Assembly: GCA_900551925.1 (NCBI GenBank)
Contig: URXR01000042.1
Location: 1-10,491, forward strand
DNA from: an uncultured Mycoplasmatota bacterium
Lineage (GTDB): Bacteria; Bacillota_I; Bacilli_A; RF39; UBA660
Direction of reading: 5' to 3'
Length of the DNA: 10,491 nt
The notes under the pieces are model-generated. The model did not search any database. It was not told the DNA's origin and worked only from the letters and a program-made list of their open reading frames with translations. Each line of letters begins with the position of its first letter. Positions within the stretch are counted from its first letter, which is position 1. Positions 1 through 6,502 of this stretch are shown piece after piece. The position numbers and the translations under genes are program-made.

Positions 1-2
1 TT

Positions 3-11
3 ATTATAACA
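3..11 (-). promoter_or_regulatory. Possible extended -10 on the minus strand (divergent promoter)
   Basis: Read on the minus strand this is TGTTATAAT, the same 9-mer as the extended -10 of the TPR gene promoter at 91-99. No good -35 lies 16-18 bp upstream of it, although an extended -10 can work without one. If it is active, it would transcribe leftwards into a gene outside the window. Such A/T-rich words arise by chance in this genome, so confidence is low. Confidence 0.22.
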
Positions 12-70
12 TTGGTCTTTCTTTTTTTATCTTCCCCAAATAATTTTACACTATCATTAAATCATATTCA

Positions 71-99
71 TTGAACTAATCCATATTTTATGTTATAAT
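71..99 (+). promoter_or_regulatory. Sigma-A-type promoter of the TPR gene
   Basis: The -35 TTGAAC (71-76) is followed after exactly 17 bp by the -10 TATAAT (94-99). The -10 is preceded by TG at 91-92, giving an extended -10 (TGnTATAAT). The expected transcript start near 106 leaves a short leader that contains the AAGAAGGGG ribosome site (114-122). This is the best promoter in the window by match to consensus. Confidence 0.8.
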
Positions 100-126
100 A
101 ATACCCCATTAGAAAGAAGGGGAATT

Positions 127-1587
127 ATGAATAGCAAAAGTTATCAAGAGTTTTCAAAACTTAAAAAAGAAACAAATAGAAAAATTAGATTAAATGGATT
201 AATAAAATTATATAAAGAAAATCCCGATGATAAAAAAATAATGATAACATTAGTTAAAACCCTTGGAGATTTCCAAGAATATAGACCTAAAGCTAAAGAA
301 ATAATGAAACTAATAGCTTCACAAAATAATTATTATTCTAATTATTTATATTTAGGAAAAATGGAATCAAAAGATAATAACTTAGATAAAGCCAAAGAAG
401 CCTTTCTAAAAGGATTAGAACTTGATCCTGATAATTTACTATTATTATTTGAGATAGGAAAAATCGAAAAGAGATTACAAAATTATGATGAAGCTCAAAA
501 ATATTTTAAAAGAATATTAGATTTTGGCTATGACAAAGGAGCAGTCTTAGAATTAGGAAAAATAAAAGCAGCATTAGGAGATTATAAAAGAGCCAAACTA
601 TTATTTAAATCAATTCTAGCAAGAAATGAAAATAAAGAAGCTTTATGTGAACTAGGCAAACTATATTTAGTAGAAAATAGTTTAGATTTAGCAGAAACGT
701 CATTTTTAAAAGCATTAAAAATTGCAGAAAACAAGCAAGAATCTTATGTTAGTCATAAAAACTTTCTAAAAAAAGTATATTTAGGACTAGCCAGACTAGA
801 ACTAAAACGAGAAAATCCTCTAAAATCACGTGAATATTTAAAACCAATTTTAAAGATTGAAAAAGATTCTCAATTTTTAGCAGAACTTGCTAAAACTTAT
901 TATTATACTAAAGATTATGAGATAGCTAAAAATATTTTAACAAATATAAACGATTCTCAAAAAGATGATGTAATATATCGTGAACAAGCTAAGTTAGAAG
1001 CTAGATGCGGTGATTATGAAAAAGCTAAAGAAACCTTAGCAAAACAAGATTTTGCAAATGCTAATGCCAAAACAACATTAGATTTAATTACTCCATATTT
1101 AAAAACAAATGATATTGAAGCAGCTTTATATTTATATATAAAATCCCTAGATAAACATGCCCAAAGCAGTAAAAAACTCCATATAAGTTCTATAAGAAGG
1201 ATAGAAACTTATCTTAAATATCAATTAGGGATTTTATCTGAAGATTCTTCTTTAATGGATTATCAATATGCTAGGCAATTAACAAATTATAACAAAAACC
1301 AAACTATAGATTTTTCTTCTAATCATTTTAGTGATGATACTGACATTGAAAAATTAATCGAAGATGTTAAAGCCAATCTAAATAGTGAAACTCTAACTTT
1401 TGTTCGAGATGCTTCGGATATTTATCAAATGCAACTAGAAACACCTTTAAAAGATAATCAAAATCAAGATATCAAATATATTGAAGTTGCCACTATCATA
1501 AACACTGATAAAATTTTATCGGTATATCCTATCAAAGAAACATCCACTTTAAAAAAATCATTGCCTAAAATAAAAGTAAGAAAATAG
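127..1587 (+). CDS. Tetratricopeptide-repeat protein with an unassigned C-terminal domain
   Basis: This is a 486-residue, lysine-rich protein with no signal peptide or membrane segment, so it is probably cytoplasmic. About eight TPR-like helical hairpins are visible, near residues 69-102, 103-136, 137-169, 170-203, 215-248, 249-278, 281-312 and 313-340. Their spacing is about 34 residues and they carry typical TPR core residues (LGK-x-x, G-D-Y-x-x-A, DPDN). TPR arrays bind protein partners, so a scaffold or regulatory role is likely, but no partner can be named. Residues 350-401 form a linker with Y-A-R-Q-L-T-N-Y and end in N-H-F. Residues 403-470 look like a helix followed by beta strands, ending K-I-L-S-V-Y-P-I, and do not continue the repeat pattern. 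The start is fixed by the ribosome site AAGAAGGGG four bases upstream. The gene sits 70 bp ahead of ftsW on the same strand and may be co-transcribed with it. The TPR call is firm; the biological role is unknown. Confidence 0.85.
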   Translation: MNSKSYQEFSKLKKETNRKIRLNGLIKLYKENPDDKKIMITLVKTLGDFQEYRPKAKEIMKLIASQNNYYSNYLYLGKMESKDNNLDKAKEAFLKGLELDPDNLLLLFEIGKIEKRLQNYDEAQKYFKRILDFGYDKGAVLELGKIKAALGDYKRAKLLFKSILARNENKEALCELGKLYLVENSLDLAETSFLKALKIAENKQESYVSHKNFLKKVYLGLARLELKRENPLKSREYLKPILKIEKDSQFLAELAKTYYYTKDYEIAKNILTNINDSQKDDVIYREQAKLEARCGDYEKAKETLAKQDFANANAKTTLDLITPYLKTNDIEAALYLYIKSLDKHAQSSKKLHISSIRRIETYLKYQLGILSEDSSLMDYQYARQLTNYNKNQTIDFSSNHFSDDTDIEKLIEDVKANLNSETLTFVRDASDIYQMQLETPLKDNQNQDIKYIEVATIINTDKILSVYPIKETSTLKKSLPKIKVRK

Positions 1588-1657
1588 CATATTTTAAAAC
1601 TTTATTTTTGGTTTAGTTTAAAAGATTAGTCATAGACTTAAGTAAGGTGATATTCCT

Positions 1658-2743
1658 ATGCTTAATAAAAGACTAATTCTTTTTTTTACAATGACCGCTT
1701 TAATTTTTATTGGACTTATCATGATTTATTCTTCATCCTATATTTGGGCTGAATATAAATTTGATAATAGTTTAAAATATGTCCTGCAACAAGGTCTTTT
1801 TGTCATTATTGGTTTTGTTATAATAGCTATTTTATTAAAGCTTAATTCTAGCTTTTTTTATAAAAATGCTAAATGGTTTTTAATAATTTCTTTTATTTTA
1901 TTAATTCTAGTTTTAATTCCTGGAATAGGAGTAGTAAGAAATGGTTCTAGAAGTTGGTTTGGTATAGGTTCTTTCGGAATTCAACCTAGCGAAGCTATGA
2001 AATTGGCTATAATTATTTTTTCAGCCAAATATTTAAGCGATCATAAAAAAATAGGAACTTTAAAATCAATTTGGCCGGTGCTTTTAATTATGATTTTATC
2101 CTTTTTGCTAATCATGCTTCAACCAGATTTTGGAACTGGGGTAATTTTAGTTATTTCCATTGTTCTACTTCTGTTTGTCGCTGGAGTAAAAATGAAATAT
2201 TTTTATGGCTTTGGGTTAATCGGAGTAATCGGAGCCATAATTCTAATTTTAATCGCCCCATATCGTCTGGAAAGAATAACTTCCTTTTTAAACCCCTGGA
2301 AAGATCCTTTAGGAACAGGTTTTCAAATAATTCAAAGTTTATATGCTATTGGACCAGGAGGCTTATTTGGTTTTGGATTTCTAAACTCTAGACAAAAACA
2401 TTTTTATCTTCCTGAACCTCAAACTGATTTTATCTTCTCGATAATTTGTGAAGAATTTGGAGTAATCGGAGCTTTAGTAGTAATAGGACTCTTTGCACTT
2501 CTTATCACCATGATTATAAAACTAGCCTTAGAAGAAGAAAATCTTTTTAAGAAATACGTAATATTTGGATTAGGTTTTCAAATAGTATTTCAAACTATTC
2601 TTAACTTAAGTGTTGTCGTTGGACTAATTCCCGTCACTGGAGTAACTCTTCCTTTTATCTCATATGGAGGCTCGTCCCTTCTTATCACTATGGTTTCTAT
2701 GGGTATAATCTTAAATTTATCTAAAAAAACTAACAAGTTCTAA
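1658..2743 (+). CDS. ftsW: FtsW/SpoVE-type peptidoglycan glycosyltransferase (SEDS family)
   Basis: This 361-residue polytopic membrane protein belongs to the SEDS family (FtsW/RodA/SpoVE). Family members polymerise lipid II into glycan strands together with a class B penicillin-binding protein. Signature motifs in order are Y-S-S-S near residue 24, N-G-S-R-S-W (95-100), Q-P-S-E-x-M-K (109-115), Q-P-D-F-G-T (155-160), R-I-T-S-F-L-N-P-W (206-214), Q-K-H-F-Y-L-P-E-P-Q-T-D-F-I-F (246-260) and P-V-T-G-V-T-L-P-F-I-S-Y-G-G-S-S (325-340). D257 matches the catalytic aspartate known in the family. The V-T-L-P-F form of the last motif and the strong match in 206-260 favour FtsW/SpoVE over RodA. The length is close to SpoVE and shorter than many FtsW proteins. 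Start ATG 1658 has AAGGTGAT (1644-1651) six bases upstream. No penicillin-binding protein gene is beside it. The SEDS call is very firm; the choice between division FtsW, SpoVE and RodA is less so. Confidence 0.93.
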   Translation: MLNKRLILFFTMTALIFIGLIMIYSSSYIWAEYKFDNSLKYVLQQGLFVIIGFVIIAILLKLNSSFFYKNAKWFLIISFILLILVLIPGIGVVRNGSRSWFGIGSFGIQPSEAMKLAIIIFSAKYLSDHKKIGTLKSIWPVLLIMILSFLLIMLQPDFGTGVILVISIVLLLFVAGVKMKYFYGFGLIGVIGAIILILIAPYRLERITSFLNPWKDPLGTGFQIIQSLYAIGPGGLFGFGFLNSRQKHFYLPEPQTDFIFSIICEEFGVIGALVVIGLFALLITMIIKLALEEENLFKKYVIFGLGFQIVFQTILNLSVVVGLIPVTGVTLPFISYGGSSLLITMVSMGIILNLSKKTNKF

Positions 2744-2748
2744 AACAG

Positions 2749-2779
2749 ACTATCATTTTCACTATCAATCTTGTATAAT
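2749..2779 (+). promoter_or_regulatory. Promoter with direct repeats in place of a -35, upstream of the flavoprotein pair
   Basis: A consensus -10 TATAAT lies at 2774-2779, placing the transcript start near 2786, just ahead of the ribosome site at 2794-2800. No recognisable -35 stands 16-18 bp upstream. Instead the heptamer ACTATCA occurs twice (2749-2755 and 2761-2767), 12 bp apart start to start, which is about one helical turn. This could be an activator site that compensates for the weak -35, but that is inference. Confidence 0.5.
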
Positions 2780-2792
2780 TATAACTATAAAT

Positions 2793-2806
2793 GAGGTGAT
2801 ATAGTG
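2793..2806 (+). promoter_or_regulatory. Ribosome site setting the GTG start of the HI0933-type gene
   Basis: GAGGTGAT (2793-2800) lies three bases before GTG at 2804-2806, measured from the end of the motif. No ATG in this frame gives a better N-terminus. The GTG start places K-I-I-V-I-G-G-G-P-A-G directly at the N-terminus, as expected for this flavoprotein family. It is the only non-ATG start among the genes of the window. Confidence 0.75.
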
Positions 2807-4030
2807 AAAATTATCGTAATCGGAGGAGGACCAGCCGGACTTACCGCAGCTATAAAATCAAAAAATGAAAATAATGAGGTTATTCTTTTAGAAAAAAATA
2901 ATAAATGTGGAAAAAAATTATCTCTAACAGGAAATGGTAAAGGTAATTATTTTAATGACGATTTTACTATTAATAATTATTTTTCTAATGACTTAAATCT
3001 TTTAAAAAATTTAATTACTCAAGAAAATAAAGAAAAACTCTTATCATTTTTTGACTCTATTGGACTAATTCCTAATATTAAAAATGGTTGGTATTATCCT
3101 TATTCTAATAAAGCCATTTCCCTAAAAGAAGCTTTACAGCAAGAATTAAGAGCTAAAAAAGTAACTGTTATAACCGAAGAAAAAGTACAGAATATTATAA
3201 AAGAAACCTCAAAATTTAAAATAATAACTTCTAAAAATATTTATCAAGCTGACAAAGTCATTTTAGCTTCTGGAGGAAAATCATATCCTAAAACAGGTTC
3301 CACCGGAGAAGGCTATCTTTTTGCGGAAAAACTAGGGCATACCATCCATAAAGTATTACCAGCTTTAACCCCCTTAACAGGAGAAGCCCCATACTTTAAA
3401 GATTGGCATGGTATAAGAGCTGAAGCTAAAGTATCACTTTATGAAAACGATAATTTAATAACAACTGAACAAGGCGAAGTGCAGTTAACAGATTACGGAA
3501 TAAGCGGGATATGTCTTTTTAATTTAAGTGGTATCATCAGTAGTGGCTTAGATCAAAACAAAAAAGAAACAATTCATATAGATTTTATGCCTTTTTTAAA
3601 AGAAAACACTCCAAAAACAACCTTAGAATTTTTAGAAAGCAGAAGTAAACTTTTAAAAAACAGAACTCTTATCGAATTACTTGAAGCTTTTCTAAACTAT
3701 AAACTAGCTGAAGTAATTATCAAAGAATCTAACCTCAAAAAAGACCAATATTTTAAAAGCTTATCACTAGCTGCTAAAGAAAAATTAATCGCTAACTTAA
3801 GAGATTTTAAACTTTCTATAAATGGCGTAAAATCCTTTGATAAAGCTCAAACTAATACGGGAGGAGTTTCTTTAAAAGAAATAGGTCTAAATACTATGGA
3901 GTCTAAAATAGAAAAAAATTTCTTTATAATTGGAGATTTACTTGATGCTTATGGCAAATGTGGTGGTTATAATTTAAGTCTAGCATTTCTAACTGGACTT
4001 CTAGCTGGAGAAAACGCTCAAAATGATTAG
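2804..4030 (+). CDS. HI0933/YhiN-family FAD-dependent oxidoreductase
   Basis: This 408-residue soluble flavoprotein belongs to the HI0933/YhiN (BaiN-like) family, whose members bind FAD and are usually annotated as NAD(P)/FAD-dependent oxidoreductases without a settled substrate. The N-terminal Rossmann motif G-G-G-P-A-G is at residues 7-12, with the ribose-binding E30 at the end of the second strand. The family block G-K-K-L-S-L-T-G-N-G-K-G-N (36-48) follows. A middle block with A-S-G-G-K-S-Y-P-K-T-G-S-T-G-E-G lies at 155-170. The C-terminal FAD block contains T-M-E-S-K (364-368), G-D-L-L-D (377-381) and K-C-G-G-Y-N-L (385-391). The usual S/T-G-x-G-R-C-N of the second block here reads T-G-N-G-K-G-N, so arginine and cysteine are replaced. 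The start is GTG. The 3' end overlaps the next gene by 8 bp, indicating one operon. The family call is firm; the reaction is unknown. Confidence 0.92.
   Translation: MKIIVIGGGPAGLTAAIKSKNENNEVILLEKNNKCGKKLSLTGNGKGNYFNDDFTINNYFSNDLNLLKNLITQENKEKLLSFFDSIGLIPNIKNGWYYPYSNKAISLKEALQQELRAKKVTVITEEKVQNIIKETSKFKIITSKNIYQADKVILASGGKSYPKTGSTGEGYLFAEKLGHTIHKVLPALTPLTGEAPYFKDWHGIRAEAKVSLYENDNLITTEQGEVQLTDYGISGICLFNLSGIISSGLDQNKKETIHIDFMPFLKENTPKTTLEFLESRSKLLKNRTLIELLEAFLNYKLAEVIIKESNLKKDQYFKSLSLAAKEKLIANLRDFKLSINGVKSFDKAQTNTGGVSLKEIGLNTMESKIEKNFFIIGDLLDAYGKCGGYNLSLAFLTGLLAGENAQND
4007..4030 (+). promoter_or_regulatory. 8-bp gene overlap with a distant ribosome site (translational coupling)
   Basis: The ATG of the COG2509-type gene (4023-4025) lies inside the end of the preceding flavoprotein gene, whose TAG stop is at 4028-4030. 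The only Shine-Dalgarno-like word is GGAG at 4007-4010, twelve bases before the ATG and farther than at the other genes here. Translation of the second flavoprotein is therefore probably coupled to ribosomes finishing the first, which would favour balanced amounts of the two proteins. Confidence 0.6.
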
Positions 4031-5618
4031 AGTAAGACAAATATTTATAAAAATAGAAAACAACACTGATAAAGACCTAATAAAAAAACTATCACAAAAA
4101 TTAAAAGTAAAAGAAAGTGACATTTTAGATTTTAAAATAAATAAAAGATCACTAGATGCTAGAGATAAAAATAATATTCACTATGTTTACGAACTAGATG
4201 TCAAAGTAAAAAATGAATCTAAAATTTCAAAAAAATTAAACTCCCAAGATATTTTAAAAACCCCAGAAGAAAAGTATAACTATATTATCAAAGGAGAAAA
4301 AACTCTAAATCATAGACCAATTATCATTGGAAGTGGACCAGCCGGACTTTTTACTGCTTATTTTTTAGCAGAAGCAGGCTACAACCCCTTAATAATAGAA
4401 CAAGGTGAAAAAATAGAAGATCGCCTAAAAACTGTAAACTTATTTTGGACTAAAAATATTTTAAACGAAAACTCTAACGTTCAATTTGGAGAAGGTGGCG
4501 CCGGAACTTTCTCTGATGGCAAGCTTAACACCTTAGTAAAAGATAAAAATCATCGCATGAAAAAAGTCTTTGAAATATTCGTCTCTTGTGGAGCTCCAAA
4601 AGAAATATTATATGTAAATAATCCTCATATTGGAACAGATTTATTAAGAGAAGTTATCATTAATATGAGAAATAAAATAATAGAAATGGGCGGAGAATTT
4701 AGATACAATACCAAACTTACGGATATTAAAATCAAAAACAATGAAATAACTTCTATTACTGTAAATGATAAAAAAGAAATCCCAACTAACTGTTTAATTC
4801 TCGCTATAGGGAACAGTAGTAGAGAAACTTTCAAAATGTTATATCAAAAAGGACTAAATATGACTAACAAACCTTTTGCTATAGGACTTAGAATAGCCCA
4901 TCCTAAAGATTTAATAAATAAAAATCAGTATGGCGAAAAATATTATAATAAACTAGAAACTGCTAGTTATAAACTAACTTACACAACTAATTCTAAAAGA
5001 GGAGTATATTCTTTCTGTATGTGTCCTGGAGGCTATGTCATAAATGCCTCATCAAGTAAAAATAAATTAGTCATAAATGGTATGAGTAATCATCAAAGAG
5101 ATAACAATTACTCTAACAGTGCCCTAGTTATAACCATAACTAAAGATGACTTAAATGATGATGTTTTTAGTGGCCTAAAACTTCAAGAATCTTTAGAAAA
5201 AAAAGCTTATCTTCTAGGAAAAGGTAATATTCCAACCCAAAGAGTTCAAGATTTTTTAACCAATCAAGAAAGTGAAAATTTAACTAATATAAATGATATG
5301 ATTAAAGGTAATTATACCCCAGCTAATCTTCAAAAATTATTTACTAAAGAACTAAATGATGACCTAAAAGAAGCTCTTAATAATTTTGAAACTAAAATAA
5401 CAGGATTTACAAATAACGAAGCAATCTTATTTGGAGTTGAAACCAGAACCTCATCACCAGTCCGAATTCTAAGAGATGAAGATATGTCCTCTAATATTAA
5501 AGGAATTTATCCAGTTGGAGAAGGTTCAGGCTATTCAGGAGGTATAACCACCTCCGCAATCGACGGAATTAAAGCTTTTGAAAAAATTATCGTCCAATAT
5601 AAACCAACTAATCATTAA
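4023..5618 (+). CDS. COG2509-type FAD-dependent dehydrogenase
   Basis: This 531-residue flavoprotein matches the COG2509 'uncharacterised FAD-dependent dehydrogenase' type. Residues 1-70 form the family's small N-terminal alpha/beta domain. A Rossmann FAD motif G-S-G-P-A-G follows at 103-108. Diagnostic blocks are F-G-E-G-G-A-G-T-F-S-D-G-K-L-N (155-169), S-F-C-M-C-P-G-G (330-337), E-T-R-T-S-S-P-V-R-I-L-R (473-484) and P-V-G-E-G-S-G-Y-S-G-G-I-T (497-509). No signal peptide or membrane segment is seen, so it is probably cytoplasmic. The block usually written A-x-G-H-S-A-R-D here reads A-I-G-N-S-S-R-E (261-268), and the following G-x-R-x-E-H-P reads G-L-R-I-A-H-P (288-294), so two commonly conserved polar residues differ. 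The ATG at 4023 is supported by the match of the whole N-terminal domain. The gene forms an operon with the HI0933-type gene. The family is clear; the substrate is not known. Confidence 0.9.
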   Translation: MIRVRQIFIKIENNTDKDLIKKLSQKLKVKESDILDFKINKRSLDARDKNNIHYVYELDVKVKNESKISKKLNSQDILKTPEEKYNYIIKGEKTLNHRPIIIGSGPAGLFTAYFLAEAGYNPLIIEQGEKIEDRLKTVNLFWTKNILNENSNVQFGEGGAGTFSDGKLNTLVKDKNHRMKKVFEIFVSCGAPKEILYVNNPHIGTDLLREVIINMRNKIIEMGGEFRYNTKLTDIKIKNNEITSITVNDKKEIPTNCLILAIGNSSRETFKMLYQKGLNMTNKPFAIGLRIAHPKDLINKNQYGEKYYNKLETASYKLTYTTNSKRGVYSFCMCPGGYVINASSSKNKLVINGMSNHQRDNNYSNSALVITITKDDLNDDVFSGLKLQESLEKKAYLLGKGNIPTQRVQDFLTNQESENLTNINDMIKGNYTPANLQKLFTKELNDDLKEALNNFETKITGFTNNEAILFGVETRTSSPVRILRDEDMSSNIKGIYPVGEGSGYSGGITTSAIDGIKAFEKIIVQYKPTNH

Positions 5619-5631
5619 AAAATGTCAAAAA

Positions 5632-5661
5632 AATGCATTATTTACAAGTAATATCATTTTT
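5632..5661 (+). terminator. Weak candidate terminator after the flavoprotein operon
   Basis: An imperfect, bulged A/T-rich hairpin can be drawn between 5632-5645 and 5649-5658 (AATG...TATTTAC against GTAATA...CATT). It is followed by a short T run at 5657-5661. With few G-C pairs and bulges it would be weak. It is the only terminator-like element between the flavoprotein operon and the next promoter, which overlaps its downstream side. Confidence 0.25.
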
Positions 5662-5669
5662 CGCTTGTA
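5643..5669 (+). promoter_or_regulatory. Inverted repeat overlapping a -35 (possible operator)
   Basis: TACAAG (5643-5648) and CTTGTA (5664-5669) are perfect inverted 6-bp arms separated by 15 bp. The right arm covers nearly all of the -35 hexamer TTGTAT (5665-5670) of the downstream promoter, where a bound repressor would block polymerase. The arms are short, so this could be chance in A/T-rich DNA. Confidence 0.3.
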
Positions 5670-5693
5670 TATTTAATTCATTTATAATATAAT
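5665..5693 (+). promoter_or_regulatory. Promoter of the unknown membrane protein gene
   Basis: The -35 TTGTAT (5665-5670) is followed after 17 bp by the -10 TATAAT (5688-5693). A second TATAAT at 5683-5688 overlaps it in tandem. The transcript start is expected near 5700, with the AAAGGGG ribosome site at 5705-5711. The 16 bases at 5680-5695 are identical to 6458-6473 ahead of ppdK. Confidence 0.65.
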
Positions 5694-5719
5694 TTTATTA
5701 GAATAAAGGGGTAATCAAA

Positions 5720-6391
5720 ATGAAAAAGATAATGTCAAAATTAACTTTTTTTAAAGAACTCAAGCTTCCTATCAAAATTATGTTAATCGGAGGAATCTTT
5801 TTCATTGTCTTAGGAACTATCCTTATTTTTCTATCCTTTAGAAATGAAGTTTTAGATGATAATTATGTCATTACTGATGTAACTGAATATATAAATGAAC
5901 CTTTAGATAATTTATCTCCTGGTGAAGTAAGAGCCATAGTAACTACTGAATATCAAGAGCAAGGAGAATATAAATTAATTTTTCAAAACTATGCCAAAAA
6001 ATTAGACAATGCTGATTTAATCAGAGAAGGATCTTATTTTAGTATTATTGATATTTTGGGAAAAGGGTATGAAGTAGACCAAAACAGAATTATAATAAAT
6101 GAAAAAACATATAAATTAGTTGATGGCACAGTAACTACTGATGAAGGAATAATTGTTGATTACCAAGACAATATCTTATATATTGACTTGCCACCTTCTT
6201 TACTTCTTGAAGTTCAAAATATGGAATTTTACATAACCCTAACTGAAAGAGAATTATTTTTTGAATATGTTACCACTCAAGATACTTATTTTAATTTAAT
6301 TCCTAGTGAGGACAATGATTTCTATACTAAAAAAGAATCTCAATCATATATGATGGATGGTTATGGATATATTAAACTAAATCAAAAATAG
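5720..6391 (+). CDS. Hypothetical single-pass membrane protein with extracytoplasmic domain
   Basis: I do not recognise this 223-residue protein. A short basic N-terminus (lysines at 2, 3, 7, 12, 15 and 19) precedes one strongly hydrophobic segment at about residues 18-40. That arrangement predicts an N-in, C-out anchor. The remaining roughly 180 residues are acidic, tyrosine-rich and free of cysteine. They contain alternating hydrophobic stretches typical of beta strands (for example Y-K-L-I-F near 84-88, R-I-I-I-N near 123-127 and I-L-Y-I-D-L near 152-157). No lipobox, catalytic motif or sorting signal is evident. ATG 5720 has AAAGGGG eight bases upstream; a second methionine at residue 5 is a less likely start. 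The gene is monocistronic, with its own promoter and a strong terminator just after its stop. It could be a cell-surface or wall-associated factor, but that rests only on topology. Confidence 0.8.
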   Translation: MKKIMSKLTFFKELKLPIKIMLIGGIFFIVLGTILIFLSFRNEVLDDNYVITDVTEYINEPLDNLSPGEVRAIVTTEYQEQGEYKLIFQNYAKKLDNADLIREGSYFSIIDILGKGYEVDQNRIIINEKTYKLVDGTVTTDEGIIVDYQDNILYIDLPPSLLLEVQNMEFYITLTERELFFEYVTTQDTYFNLIPSEDNDFYTKKESQSYMMDGYGYIKLNQK

Positions 6392-6421
6392 ACACTTAAC
6401 AAGTAAAGTTAAGTGTTTTTT
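6392..6421 (+). terminator. Intrinsic terminator after the hypothetical membrane protein gene
   Basis: A perfect 9-bp stem, ACACTTAAC (6392-6400) pairing with GTTAAGTGT (6408-6416), encloses a 7-base loop and runs directly into six T residues (6416-6421). It begins one base after the TAG stop. It separates this gene from the ppdK unit. Confidence 0.9.
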
Positions 6422-6460
6422 ATAAAAAATGATTTATAAATGCAAATAAAAATAGTTATT

Positions 6461-6471
6461 TATAATATAAT
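6461..6471 (+). promoter_or_regulatory. Probable ppdK promoter (tandem -10)
   Basis: Two overlapping TATAAT hexamers lie at 6461-6466 and 6466-6471, giving an expected start near 6478 ahead of the GGAG ribosome site at 6491-6494. No good -35 is present at the right distance. A promoter is needed here because a strong terminator lies just upstream. The surrounding 16-mer ATTTATAATATAATTT also occurs in the preceding promoter. Confidence 0.5.
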
Positions 6472-6502
6472 TTGGTAAAATATTATTATAGGAGATGATG
6501 AT

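Noticed and set aside
1..60. Possible end of a neighbouring gene on either strand
   Set aside because: Frames checked on the minus strand are interrupted by stop codons after a few codons, and no recognisable peptide is seen, so it is treated as non-coding upstream DNA.
1593..1620. Possible hairpin between the TPR gene and ftsW
   Set aside because: It has two short A/T-rich stem parts with a four-base bulge and no T run placed after it. A TTGGTT/TAGACT promoter reading nearby has a 19-bp spacer and a poor -10. Neither is supported.
2071..2391. 106-codon open frame on the + strand
   Set aside because: It lies wholly inside ftsW in another frame, its translation has no family features, and the ftsW frame carries all conserved SEDS motifs.
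4625..4834. 69-codon open frame on the minus strand
   Set aside because: It is antisense to the COG2509-type gene. Its hydrophobic composition is what the complement of a lysine/asparagine-rich A/T-rich gene gives, and no ribosome site supports it.
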